Of a DNA stretch of 64,000 nt, positions 1 through 11,057 are shown piece by piece. The stretch lies in assembly GCF_027409185.1 (NCBI RefSeq), contig NC_084463.1:71905852-71969851 (forward strand), read 5' to 3'. A model generated the notes under the pieces. The model saw only the letters and a program-made list of their open reading frames with translations, had not been told where the DNA came from and ran no database searches. The DNA is from Cynocephalus volans. Taxonomy: Eukaryota > Chordata > Mammalia > Dermoptera > Cynocephalidae. The number at the start of each line of letters is the position of its first letter. Positions within the stretch are counted from its first letter, which is position 1. Made by a program: the position numbers and the translations under genes.

Positions 1-1996
1 CACCAATAGTATCTTTATTGTTAAGTGTTCTTTACACACCTAAGTAAGAGAGAGGTAAGTTAATAATTGTCCTGCAGGGCTGGTTCTGGGCAAAATTGGG
101 AAGTAGAATTCTAGAATGTTGGAGCCTAGGAAACTAGCACACTATCTACTCCATAATTTTACAGGTGGAGTTCAATCATCTCTTGATTCAACCAAAATCT
201 TTCTTCAGTGGCACTCCCTGCCTGCCCTACAGATCAAGTTTCTTATATCATCTTCACCCTCTCATTAAAATACTCTCATGTTGCCATTTTGTACCTGGCA
301 GCTCCTGGGAGATAAGAATTTGTGTGCACATGCCAATCATATCATAGATTTATCACCACTAAGTCTTATGATTTACACCACATCAGGTACACGATAGTAA
401 CTTGTTCACTCTTTTATTGACTCACTTATATGCCAGGCACTGTCATACATGCAAGTAAGAAACACACATTTAACCCAAACTCATTGAGTTTTGTCTGGTG
501 AGAGAAAGAAATCAAACGAAAGAACACAAATTAATGTATAATTACAAGTTATAAAGGAATTATTAAAGAAATGACAAAGTGGTAGAGGAGAATAATTTTG
601 GAGGAGGGTCCACTTGCTAAAGTTTGGTTATTAGAAGGTCTGTCTGGGACAATAACAAAAAATGAAAATCAAAGTCCAATTAGCAAGGTGGATGGGGAGG
701 AAGAGATAGACAATTCTAGAAAAGAAAATGCAAAATAGTTTTGAGGTCCAGTGATGAGAAAAATCTTGTTCAAGGCACTGAAAAAAGATGGGTACCTTTT
801 TAGAATGTTGGAGGGTAGATGTGGAGTAAGATGATATTAGACAGGTAGGCAGAATCAAATTGTCCAGGTTCTTTCAGATGTGTTAAAGAGCTATAATTTA
901 GTTTTAGTGTTTTGTGGATTCGTTGAAGGAGTCTTAAATGGAGAAGTGACACAATCCATTATGTATAGTATTGTGAATGATTATTCCAGATGGGGAGAAT
1001 TTGAAGGAAGCAATGATTAAAGTTGGAACACAAGTTAAAGGGCTATTACGTGGCTGGTATCCTAACTAGAAAGCATTCTTCAATTCTTCTGTCTCCCAAC
1101 TGACAACACAAATTTGTTTTCCAACTTTCTAGCACTTTAAACCCTTCTTCAGGAGAGCAAGAAGATAGAGTTTGCTTTGATTCTCTCAGGAGCGGTGCAC
1201 AAACCAGGTCATCTGTTTCTCTTATTCTGTCCCATTCTCTACTTCTCTGTCCAACTGTGAAAGTGAAGGGAGTCTCCTGTCCCCCTCCTTGAAGGCTTCC
1301 CATTACTGGGAGTGCATAGGTAGTAAACCAAGTAGTATAAATTGTAATTAAGCAGCTGCAGTGTTTCTACATTTCTTAATGTGTTGTCTTTTCAATGGCT
1401 GTATTTTAAAAGAATACTTGTTTTAATGATTAAAGGAAGCCCCTGTAGTTTTGGAGGCATTGTGCCTATGGTGCACCAAAAAAAAAGGGGAGTGAGTGGT
1501 TATTATACATGACAGGGGAGGGTGAAGAGGACAGGGAGGCTCAGGGAGCTTGAGAGAGAAGACTGATCTGAAGTATATTTTAACATCATTCAGATTTAAT
1601 GATGGTCTAGATAAAGAGTTCCGAGACAAAGGATTAAGAATAACTCCTGGATTTGTGGCTTGAACAACTTCTTGAGCGGCAGGGGCTTCAAAACAGTTAG
1701 GCAAAGAATGGAAAAGAAGCAGTTTTGTGGGGAAAAGTTGAGTCAGAAGGCATCATCTCATTTTTTTAGTTTAGAAATTCCTATGAGATAATCAAGCAAA
1801 GGCATTAATAGGCCATTAAATAAAGAAATCCGGAGCTCAAAACTAAGTAGATAAACCTGTGGGAGTTTGGAGGCATTGGTCAAGATATGAGAATAGATGA
1901 GTTTATATGGAAAGATCACAGAGATAAAGAAGATGGTTCAGGACTGCACATTGTAAAATGAAGTGTCATTCAGGCTAGGCCAGGTTATGCTGGGGG
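1..1996. other. Non-coding left flank
   Basis: I find no exon, RNA gene or long open frame here. Around 405-480 there is an L2/MIR-like phrase (a 'gccaggcactgt' core). Bases from about 1966 to 2000 look like the left half of an old interspersed repeat that continues at 11062 on the other side of the retrovirus. The rest is ordinary AT-rich sequence in which I recognise nothing. Confidence 0.6.
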
Positions 1997-2000
1997 TAAT
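1997..2000. repeat. 4-bp target-site duplication, left copy (taat)
   Basis: The four bases 'taat' directly precede the first base of the provirus and recur at 11058-11061, directly after the last base of the 3' LTR. A 4-bp duplication is the usual size for gamma-type retroviruses. The flanks on both sides read as one interrupted repeat, which supports a true insertion site. Confidence 0.75.
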
Positions 2001-2049
2001 TGTTACCAACAGACCAGGCTCGGTTGCCCTCTTGCATTAAACAAATGAC
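2001..2049 (-). repeat. Inverted copy of the U5 end at the provirus 5' terminus
   Basis: Bases 2002-2049 are the reverse complement of 2119-2167, with three differences (two substitutions and one single-base gap) by eye. The outermost bases read TGTTACC, the complement of the GGTAACA that closes both LTRs. The two arms enclose a 69-base loop holding R with its AATAAA. The arm is closer to the 5' U5 copy than to the 3' LTR copy. Confidence 0.85.
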
Positions 2050-2052
2050 CAA

Positions 2053-2168
2053 TCATCCCCCAGATGCCGGTTTTCTGAATAAACCTTCTAATTCTTGCAC
2101 CGACGTCTGGATTTTTGAGTCATTTGTTTAATGCGAGAGGGCAAACCGAGCTTGGTCTGTTGGTAACA
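2053..2168 (+). repeat. Truncated 5' LTR: partial R and U5 only
   Basis: This block aligns without gaps to 10942-11057 of the 3' LTR, with 13 of 116 differences by my count. It contains the AATAAA signal near 2079 and ends in GGTAACA. It starts about 50 bases downstream of where the TATA box sits in the 3' LTR, so the whole U3 promoter and the first bases of R are absent. Confidence 0.88.
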
Positions 2169-2172
2169 AATT

Positions 2173-2192
2173 TGGCGAGTCAAGCCAGGAGT
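2173..2192 (+). other. Primer-binding site, tRNA-Arg-like
   Basis: TGGCGAGTCAAGCCAGGAGT begins four bases after the LTR end. It matches the complement of the 3' end of mammalian tRNA-Arg(ACG) except for one substitution and one inserted A. The tRNA sequence was recalled, not looked up. A tRNA-Arg primer is known for several class I ERV groups. Confidence 0.65.
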
Positions 2193-2931
2193 GCCCCCTT
2201 TGTGGTCTGGACTTTCTCCTGAATCCCAACGGCTGGAGCAATTGGCTGTGGAAGCACACCGGGCTAACCCAGTCACGTTTTCGGAGATTGTCCTGGGCTG
2301 TCAAAGGGGGCCTTGTTGCCTTTGGTAAGCAAGCCCTACGATGGATTTTTTGGGACTTTCCTAAGCGGCCACCAGGGTCCTTTTAACCCTGAGGATTCTC
2401 CTGTTCTCCCCACTGTGGTGCTGGCTGCCAGTTCTCACCTGGTTGGTGAGGAAGGAAGAGTTTGTAGTTGGACTGACGAATCCTTGGGTTGGTGAGTTGT
2501 TGGTGTGCATGCCACAGATGCCCTCTATTCCATGCCGTTTGTTAGGATTAATGTTGGGATTGGTACCATAGGTGTGGAATGTGGCAAGTTAGAATTTTGA
2601 CTGACCAGTTTGTTTGTTGAGACGTCTCATTGGGATGTGTATGTGTGCACGTGCTTAAGTGTTTTTGTCTATATGTGGCAACTATTTCTGCCTGTTCTTG
2701 GTGCTACTACTTTGGGGTCCTGTGACCAAGTTACAGTTAGTTGCCCATTTGTTGTCTTGTGTTAACTCTGCTTCTTCCACTAGTGTTTAGTGGTGGGCTC
2801 AGGCCTTTTTTGTGTATTATTTGAATTTGGAAAACCCAGCAGTGTTTGTGTCCCAGCTAATCATAAGAGTTGGCCAGTTGAAGGTTGGCACCAGACTTGA
2901 ATTAAAAGACCTATGGTGTGGGTGAATAGAT
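2193..2931 (+). other. Retroviral untranslated leader
   Basis: About 740 bases lie between the primer site and the gag ATG. No long open frame or known domain is seen. By position it should contain the splice donor for env mRNA and the packaging signal, but I could not pin either down. Confidence 0.5.
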
Positions 2932-4479
2932 ATGGGAAGTATTGTGTCAGTCCCTGCTCAGAGTCCCCTTGGGTGCATAACCGCAAAATGGGGTGAATAC
3001 ATCTGCACCCCCATAACTAAGAAAATGACAAAATATTTATTGTAATACTGTGTGGCCAATATATGTGTTAGATTCAGAAGAATGTTGGCCCTTTAATGGA
3101 TCTCTGAACTACTATAACATTTTACAATTAGAACTATTTTGTCAGAGATCTGGAAAATGGGATGAGATCCCGTATGTCCAGGCTTTTATGCTTCTCCACA
3201 ATCGGGATGCTAAGAAAGAAGGAAATAAGCTCATGGTCCAAAGAGAAGTTAGGAATCCTCAGAAAACTGTTTTAGAGCTAGAAAACTCAGAGGAAAAAGC
3301 AATTGAAGACAAGCATTTACTAGAAACCTTAAATCCCAGCCTTAATCCTCCTCCTGCCCCAATTGATTCTGCACCCCTGGGGCCAGGGAACCTCAACGCT
3401 CCTCCAGATCCACCATTGTCAGGAGATGAGGACAGAGAGATGCCTGGCCCCAGTGCTCCCCTGAGTTATGGTCAGGAAGCTGGAACAGTCTCTCCTTCCA
3501 AGACCCACCAGGGCACCCAATTGGTCCAGGTGTAAGCTCATATGGAGCAGGACAATTCCCTTTAAGGCAATTCCCCACAGGGGGACTAAATGACCAGGGA
3601 CAACCTGCTGGTAATTTTTGGATTTACACGCCATTCTCAACGTCAGATCTGATGAATTGGAAAAACTCAAATCCTCAATTTCGGGAGGATCCACAGAAAA
3701 TGACAGAGCTGTTCACTAGTGTGTTCAATACCCACTGCCCCACGTGGGCTGATATCCAGCCCTTGATGAATATATTGTTAACAGCTGATGAAAGGAGACT
3801 AGTTATTTACAAGGCTACTGAAGAGGTTCGACAAATACATCAGGAAGATCCTAATGGGACCCCTGATCCAACAACTGTTGTGCCTTTGGTAGACCCTAAT
3901 TGGGATCCCAATAATGGGGGAATGCCGAGACTGGCACATTATCGTCGATGCATATTGGCTGGCTTAAAGAAGGGGGTACCAAAGTTAATAAGCCTAAACA
4001 AAATCCAGGAGTTATGTCAGGAGTCTAATGAAAACCCTGCACAGTTTTTAGAACAAGTGTATCAAGACTATAGAAAGTATTCTGATGTGGACCCAGAGGC
4101 CCCAGAAAATTTGAGGATGGTGAACTTAACATTTATTGGACAGAGTGCCCCTGACATTAGAAAGAAACTGCAAAAGCTAGATGGCGCTGTTGGTATGAGT
4201 GCGTCATCACTGGTAGATATTGCTTTCAAGGTTTACAATGCCAGAGAGGCTAAAAAAGAAACCAGACAGGCCACTATCTTTTTGCAGACAGCAGGTTATA
4301 AGAAGAGAGAGGGAAAAAGGGACCCCAGGAGAAGTTTGGGGGCCAATCAATGTGCTTACTGTAAACAAGATGGCCATTGGAGAATTTCATGTCCGAAGTT
4401 AGAGAGAGGAAAAGAAAAGAAACAGAAGGAAAGAGTACAAAAACAGATGGTGGAAAAAGGAGACTCAGATGAGGAATGA
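2932..4479 (+). pseudogene. gag: ERV gag (matrix, capsid, nucleocapsid), broken
   Basis: Gag would form the virion shell. The ATG at 2932 opens a matrix start of gamma type with Gly at position 2, the usual myristoylation position. A TAA at 3043-3045 and a frameshift interrupt matrix almost at once. The next open block, 3050-3535, is rich in proline at its end and looks like the linker between matrix and capsid. A second frameshift lies between 3535 and 3652. The block 3652-4479 carries capsid and then nucleocapsid with one CCHC zinc knuckle (C-x2-C-x4-H-x4-C) near 4351-4392, followed by a basic tail. It ends in TGA at 4477-4479, in the same frame as protease. It cannot make Gag as it stands. 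Confidence 0.88.
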
Positions 4480-7400
4480 AGAGGACCAGGGGCTCCCCTC
4501 GATCTAAGCAAACCCATCACTGTTTCCCCACAGGAGTGCTGGGTACAATTGACAGTAGGGAATCAGTTAGTTGATTTTCTAATTGACACGGGGGCAACAT
4601 TCTCTGTGTTAAACACTAGGTTGGCAAAGGACTCTAACCGATCTGTGCCTGTAATGGGAGTAACTGGCAAACCCCATCAAAAGACCTTCTTGCAATCTCT
4701 TGAGTGTCATCTAGGGGACAAAATCTTAAGACACAGCTTCTTGTACCTGCCTGAATGCCCAATTCCTTTGCTGGGTCATGATTTACTTTGCAAATTAAAT
4801 GCTCAAGTAACATTTTTCCCTGAAGATAAGCAGTTTCAACTACAGGTGCCTCCTGAGCAAGCTCTGTGACTTCACATGCTACTTGCTCAAACCGAAGATC
4901 CACTCATGGATTCATTTCCACCTGAAATCTACGAGAAAGTGAGTAGCAAGTCTGGGCAGATGGGGTCCCAGGCTACGCAATCAATGTCCCACCCCTATCC
5001 ATTGAATTAAAGCCCAAGGCACCCATACAAAGAAAGAAACAGTATCCATTGAGGAAAGAAACTTTAGAGGGGATTCAACCAATCTTAGGGAAATGCTTAA
5101 AATATGGACTAATTAGAACCTGCCAATCTCCTTACAACACTCCAATATTACCAGTAAAGAAATCACATACAGGAGAATATCAGTTTGTACAAGATCTCCG
5201 GGCCATTAATGAAATTGTACAAGATATCCACTGCACTGTTCCTAATGCATATACCTTATTGACCACAATTCCTGGAGATTATGTTTGGTTCTCTGTGTTA
5301 GACTTGAAGGATGCTTTTTTCTGTATCCCTATAGATGAGAAGTCCCAACAGCTATTTGCCTTTGAATGGCAGGATCCAAAGACAAAAGCAGTTTTTCAAT
5401 ATTGCTGGACTGTGTTGCCACAAGGATTTAAGAATTCTCCCACCCTGTTTGGTGAGGCTTTGTCTCGTGACCTGAGGCCTTTACAACTCAATGAAGGGAT
5501 TTTACTACAATACATGGATGATATACTGCTAGCCAGCCCCACTTACGAAAAATGTTTTAAAAATACTATAGAGGTGTTAAACCACCTTGCCAAGTGTGGA
5601 TATAAGGTATCTTCTCAGAAGGCCCAAATTTGCAAGGAAAATGTTACCTATTTGGGGTTCCAACTACAAAAAGGAAAAAGAAGCCTTTTAAATGAGAGGA
5701 AAACAGGCCATAGCAGCCATCAGGACTCCTAATAGCCGATGCCAATTGCGAGGATTTGGGGGCATGGCGGGATTTTGCCATATTTGGATCCCCAACTATG
5801 GACTTATTCTAAGTCCTCTATATGAAGCCTTAAAGGGTCTGGACTCTGAACCCCTAGTTTGGACTTTAGAATGTCAACAAGCCTTTGAGACACTGAAAGA
5901 AAAACTGCAGTCAGCTCCAGCTCCAGGCCTTCCTAACCCCAGAAAGCCTTTCAAGTTATATTTGCATGAGAGACTGGGGCTAGGGTTAGGAGTCCTTATT
6001 TAAACAGTAGGAGAAATTCCACAACCTATTGCTTACTTCTCCAAACAGTTAGATCAGACTATAAAAGGATGGCCCCCATGTGAGCAGTGGCTGCAACGTG
6101 TGACATACTCCAGGAAGCCGAGAAATTTACTTTGGGACAGGCAATTACTGTTTATGTGCCTCACCAAGTGCTCACCCTCCTGGAACAGAAGGGAGGATAT
6201 TGGCTGACAGTGGGGAGGATGGGAAATTATCAAGCAATCTTGCTTGATAATCCTAACGTTAGCCTACAAGTTACTGACTCTTTGAATCCAGCAACCTTAC
6301 TGCCTTCTTCTGATGAGCTCCCTTTACAGCATCCGTGTGTTGAAGTGTTAGATTTGGTTTACTCTAGTAGACTGGAACTGGCTGATCAGCCACTGACAGA
6401 GCCAGATTGGGAGCTATACACGGATAGCAGCAGCTTTATGGAAGATGGACGACGCTGTGCAGGCTATGCTGTTGTCACTGCTAATCAGGTGTTACAAGTC
6501 TTTCCCCTTCCCGCTGGGGCTTCAGCCCAAAAAGTTAAACTGATTGCACTCTCCCAGGCTTTGGAATTATCTCAAGGTAAGGGAGTCAACATTTACACCA
6601 ATTCCAGGTATCCCTTTATGATTTTGCATGCACATGGGGCCATTTGGAAGGAAAGAGGACTGCTGACTTCTGGAGATAAAGATGTGAAATACCCCAACGA
6701 AATACCAACACTTCTACACGCAGTTATGTTACCTGCAGAAGTAGCTGTCATGCACTGTCCTGGGCATCAAAAGGACAATTCTATGATAACTCAAGGGAAC
6801 CAGGCTGCTGACAAAGCAGCCAAAGAGGCAGCTAAACAAGCCCCCTTTGTAGAGGCTTTAATCCCACACATAGACCTCACCAACTTTACACCTCAATACA
6901 CAACTGAGGATCAGAAAAGAGCCAAAGAATGGGGTTTCACAGGTGAGGATCCTTCCAAGAAATGGAAAATAAATGAAACAGGCACAATTTTGCTCCCTAA
7001 GGCACTTGTGTATCCAATTATTAAACACTTACACGAGGGGATCCATTATGGTCAAGATGCCCTGAGAGAATGGCTGCAGCCCCAACTTAAGGGTCCTCAT
7101 ATGAGGAAAATTATTCAGCAAGTAACCAGAGGATGCCAAATATGTGCCCAAAATATCCCTAAAACAGAAGTACACCCAGTACAACAGGGCGTACAATATA
7201 AAGGCATTTGTCCTTTTGAAGATTGGCAAATAGACTTCACTCAGATGCCCAGAGCCGCTGGGGATTTCAGGTATTTGGTGGTAATGGTAGACACCTTCTC
7301 AGGGTGGGTAGAAGCCTTTCGCACCCGAAGTGAAAAGGGAACTGAAGTAATAAAAACACTATTCAAGGAAATAATTCCAAGGTTTGGCTTGCCAGCCTCA

Positions 7401-8091
7401 ATACAGAGCGATAAATGGACCTGCTTTTGTGGCTGAAGTGGTGCAAACAGTAAGTAAAATTCTAAAGATCACCTGGAGGCTCCACACCTCCTGGAGGCCA
7501 CAATCCACTGGGAAAACTGAAAAGATGAATCATACCTTGAAAAAGACTTTAGCCAAACTCTGCCAAGAAACTCGCCTTACCTGGGATAAGGCATTGCCCC
7601 TTGCCCTGCCCTGTATTCGAGTAGCACATAGAAGCGGACTCAAATTGAGTCCTTTTGAAATTGTATTTGGGAGACGTTTCCAAGCTAGGTTAAACTTAAG
7701 TGATCCTGTATGAGAAAATGACGTCCAAGTGAAACAATACGTAAAACAGTTACATGAAATGTTGTCGTTAATTCACCAGTTTGCTCTTTCCAGGTGCATT
7801 TATCCCACTGATGAGCCTTTGCACCCCTTTTTACCAGGGGATAAGATGTTATTGAAGTCCTGAAGAGAACAGGGTCCTGAGCAACAGCTAAAAGAAAAAT
7901 GGGGAGGGCCCTATGATGTTTTATTAACCACCCGTTCTGCCTTAAAGTTTTCAGGTATAAAGCCCTGGATTCATCACACTCAAGTCAAAAGGGTGGCTGC
8001 CAAAGAAAGTTCAGAAACAGACAGCTCTGAACCTCAGTGGAATTATAATCCAGTGGAAGACCTAAAATACCTGTTCAGGAAAGTTAAATAA
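4480..8091 (+). pseudogene. pol: ERV pro-pol (protease, RT, RNase H, integrase), broken
   Basis: Protease (about 4549-4869) has the aspartyl motif DTGA and is in frame with gag across one stop; it ends in TGA at 4867. RT lies in 4944-5732 in another frame, with LPQGF and YMDD present. Further shifts occur near 5700 and after the TAA at 6001. RNase H and integrase occupy 6087-7436. In RNase H the expected catalytic Glu is Lys (KVKLIAL) and a later Asp is Asn (YTNSR). Integrase shows the HHCC zinc site (H-x3-H, CQIC) and the first Asp (WQIDF). A one-base insertion near 7412 breaks the second Asp region. The frame resumes at 7384-7713 with the Glu region, then continues past TGA at 7711 and TGA at 7859 through a GPY motif to TAA at 8089. 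These breaks rule out activity. Confidence 0.9.
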
Positions 8092-8116
8092 GTATTTTTT
8101 TCTTATTATCATTTTT

Positions 8117-10110
8117 ATGAAATTAATAGAAGGTGCTTTTGCTTTCTACCTTGTTCCCCATGGTCCTCTCTATCTGTTTGACACCCCTTCCACTGCTTTT
8201 TAAACCTGAAGGACATTTTTGCCAATCTTACAGATCTCCCTGTGGGACAGGCATATATCATATGGCGTGATTTTGATAATAATGTAATGAAAGGTACCGA
8301 CAGGTGGAACGGCTCAATTTTGAATTTATCTAAAGGAAATCCTTTCCTGGGATACCTTTACTTCAAAAGCCAAACAAAATATGAGTTGTTACAAGAGTAT
8401 CTGCCCAACAACGACACTGGTAGACTATTAGAGAATTCTGACCAAAGAGAACATTGTGTTACTATAGAAACTAATGATCAGAGGCTTAGCACTCTGCCTG
8501 GGTATAATGGGGAAAGGACAGCAGCTTCGTGTGTGGCCTGCCACAGTATGATGTGCTCAAAAACTCCTCCGCCTTGTGCTTGTGGATGGATGCCTATGAC
8601 CCAGGATAATAAAACTCTTAAAAATAAATTTATGGGAATAATATGGTGGGCAGAGATACTGACAGTACAAACTCAACCATTAGACCAGGTCGACTATGGG
8701 AGGCTTTATGGAATACCCAGACAAAAGCCTACCTGGGTGTAACATCCACCCACCTAACAATGGCCTGGGATACCCAGAGATTTTGGATCAATTCTATATA
8801 TCCTAATTGCACTGAGGCTATTAATGTAATCTGGCAGCAACATTCATGGTGGATACACCAGAACTGGCCCCCACAGAGACTGAAAAGAGATCTCTTAGGG
8901 GGAATAGGAACAGGATTAGGCATTATGGGACAAGCAGAATTTGCTGCCACTGAAGAAAGGCATTCTCTAGAGAAAGCCTTGTTATCCAAGATAGAACATA
9001 TGGAAGTGATATTATACCAACAAGAAGGGAAAGGCTGGAAAGTAGCACACAAGAATAACGAGGCTCTTATCAAATGGATAGGAAAAAACCGACAAATCAT
9101 ACAATCTTATTCTGAAACTCAAAGGTGGGAACGTGCATGCACCCTAACCCAACAAGGACTAATGACCATACTGATATAAATGGAATCTAAAATAGCTATG
9201 AGACAATGGCCCACTATACCCAGAGCCGACATCCAATCTCAAAACATTTGGGAGGCTTTATGGCTCCCCTACCTTATGGAAATTCCTGGATGGTAAATGT
9301 GACCTTAGGTACTGTGTTCTGAAAGCCCAGGTGCCTAAACTAAATAAAACACAGAGTTACTCAGTAGTCCGATTAGCCGGCATTGGGATGATCGTCAATC
9401 ACACCACAGTCCTTCCTATGGGAAGTCGTTGGGCTATTCTAACTGATTCAAACACATGGCATCCTATTTCTCTTTCTGACTGTGAGAATAGGAAGGGACA
9501 ATGGCTTTGCCCTCAATTTACTCGGAACTCTGATTTGTCCCAAGTATGGCCTTTAGTATCAACTCCTATGAGCCACAACACCTGGTATATGGGAAAGGGT
9601 CGTTTTTGTTGGGAGGGACAATACGATACCACAGTAAAGCTGTTTGATTTCTCCTGTAAAGAATCTTCTTTCCCCATCTCCAAAACTGGCATCTGGTGTA
9701 ATACAAAGGTTGTGGAGAAAATAAGTTTGCCTGCTGTAAACAGATCCACTGATAACTTAGATATTGAAGACAAATTGTTCCTTGAGATCAATTTATATCC
9801 CCCTCAGGATGTCATTTCCATGGAAACTAAGTGGCCACAAGAAGAACTAGGACTTTTAGATACTGAGTTAGAATCAGTTTTACAAACCTCCAATGAGGTC
9901 TACCATGAAGTCCAGATGACAGTAGATGAGAAGGGGAAACATACCCTGAACCTAATACAGGAATATGACAATGCTTGCAGAGGGTTTTTTGGACAGTTAG
10001 GATGTTTATTACCCACTGACTCTCTCTATATATCTCTTGGATGAATCATTTTTACAATAATCATGTTATTCCTTGTTCTTTTGTTCATATACATTTTATA
10101 CAAATGTTGA
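8117..10110 (+). pseudogene. env: ERV env (surface and transmembrane), broken
   Basis: An ATG at 8117 begins a hydrophobic leader that stops at 8201. Surface-subunit sequence follows in 8242-8742. In another frame, 8643-9179 carries an RLKR furin-type cleavage site at about 8880 and then a Gly-rich fusion peptide (GGIGTGLG). A third block, 9331-10044, is rich in Cys and Trp and ends in TGA at 10042. The same frame then continues for 21 codons as a hydrophobic membrane anchor ending at TGA 10108. Cleavage site to anchor is about 1150 bases, much longer than in typical gammaretroviral TM. No C-x6-CC motif is visible. At least three lesions make it non-functional. Confidence 0.8.
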
Positions 10111-10323
10111 AAAGGGAAAAAAATAAGCAAAAGGAGATCAAAAACTGGGAACAGACAACTAACTCTTATTACCCCAAAGATGGAACAAAGGAACTAAAGA
10201 ACATTTCTCCCACCATGTCATGAAATTCCATTCTAAGATAAATTGTACGATGCCTCCCCGCCCAGCAAGAAGTAGCTAAACGATTTCTATGGCCCATATC
10301 CATGGAAATGGATGGAATGATTG

Positions 10324-10335
10324 ACAGTGGGGAAT
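10324..10335 (+). other. Polypurine tract (probable)
   Basis: The short run 'acagtggggaat' precedes TGAAAGGG, the same arrangement as the gammaretroviral plus-strand primer site next to U3. It is eroded, and the boundary is inferred from this resemblance only, because no intact 5' LTR is available for comparison. Confidence 0.5.
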
Positions 10336-11057
10336 TGAAAGGGACCTTAGCCAGAAAAAAACAACCATCTTTGGGGTAACTAAGACCAAGCAGAACATTT
10401 TTAGCCAGACTTTAACTTGGAAACTGATTATTATTAATTCCTTGAGGTTAGCAGAAGAATTGAGAGACTGCTGGAAGATGAAATCACTATGTTGATTTAC
10501 TTGGGGGGGTGCATCTACAATTAAGGACTGAAACTGGGTTTCTTGTTTTTCTTACCAAAAGAAGAGATGAGAGAGGCAGACAGCCTAGCTGGTTGTAAAC
10601 TCCCCCTCTTACTTAAAGGAAAACTGCATTCGTGCTAATTAGAAATCCAAGTCAGGTATTTTTATGATGTCCGACTAAGATTGTTATCCTTGAGCTCTCC
10701 CTAGGAGATAAGAACTGCAACCTTGAGATAACATCAGGGACTAGAAGCTGACCACAGACTCTGTGACGCTGAAGTTTCCAATCCACCACGGGACCCTAAC
10801 ATTTGACCCAAACCACCTGCTGCTCCCAGACCCTTCCTCCACTTTTTCTTAGAACAAAGACCCTTATCTCACCTTCCCGCCTCTTCCCCTTTATATACCC
10901 CAGAAAAGACATCATCAGAAGGCGAGATGAATTTAGCCTGGTCATCCCGCAGATGCCAGTTATCTGAATAAACCTTCTTATCCTTGCACCAACGTCTGGA
11001 CTTTCGAGTCATTTGTTTAATGCGAGAGAGCAAGCAGAGCCTGGTCTGTCGGTAACA
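10336..11057 (+). repeat. 3' LTR (U3-R-U5), about 720 bp
   Basis: It starts with TG and ends with CA (GGTAACA). It holds a TATA box at 10890-10897 and AATAAA at 10967-10972, with R expected to begin near 10920. The last 116 bases match the 5' remnant. The right end is firm (target duplication follows); the left end rests on the purine tract and could be off by tens of bases. Confidence 0.75.
10890..10897 (+). promoter_or_regulatory. LTR TATA box
   Basis: TTTATATA lies about 77 bases upstream of AATAAA in the 3' LTR, the usual U3/R spacing. It would drive transcription outward into 11 kb; whether it is active is unknown. Confidence 0.6.

Larger units (their letters stand above)
2001..11057 (+). 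mobile_element. Class I (gamma-type) endogenous retrovirus, nearly full length, inactivated
   Basis: The order is partial R-U5, tRNA-Arg-like primer site, leader, gag, pro, RT, RNase H, integrase, env, purine tract, 3' LTR. The family is inferred from a single CCHC knuckle, gag and pro in one frame separated by one stop codon, YMDD in RT, a 4-bp target duplication and a purine tract resembling that of gammaretroviruses. Every gene carries stops or frameshifts. The 5' LTR lacks U3 and begins with an inverted copy of the U5 end. The retained R-U5 parts of the two LTRs differ at 13 of 116 positions by my count, so the insertion is tens of millions of years old rather than recent. Confidence 0.92.

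Noticed and set aside
10374..10400. Possible second inverted U5 copy inside the 3' LTR ('ggggtaactaagaccaagc')
   Set aside because: Only a few bases match the inverted arm at 2002-2049, and the rest diverges, so it does not explain the 5' structure.
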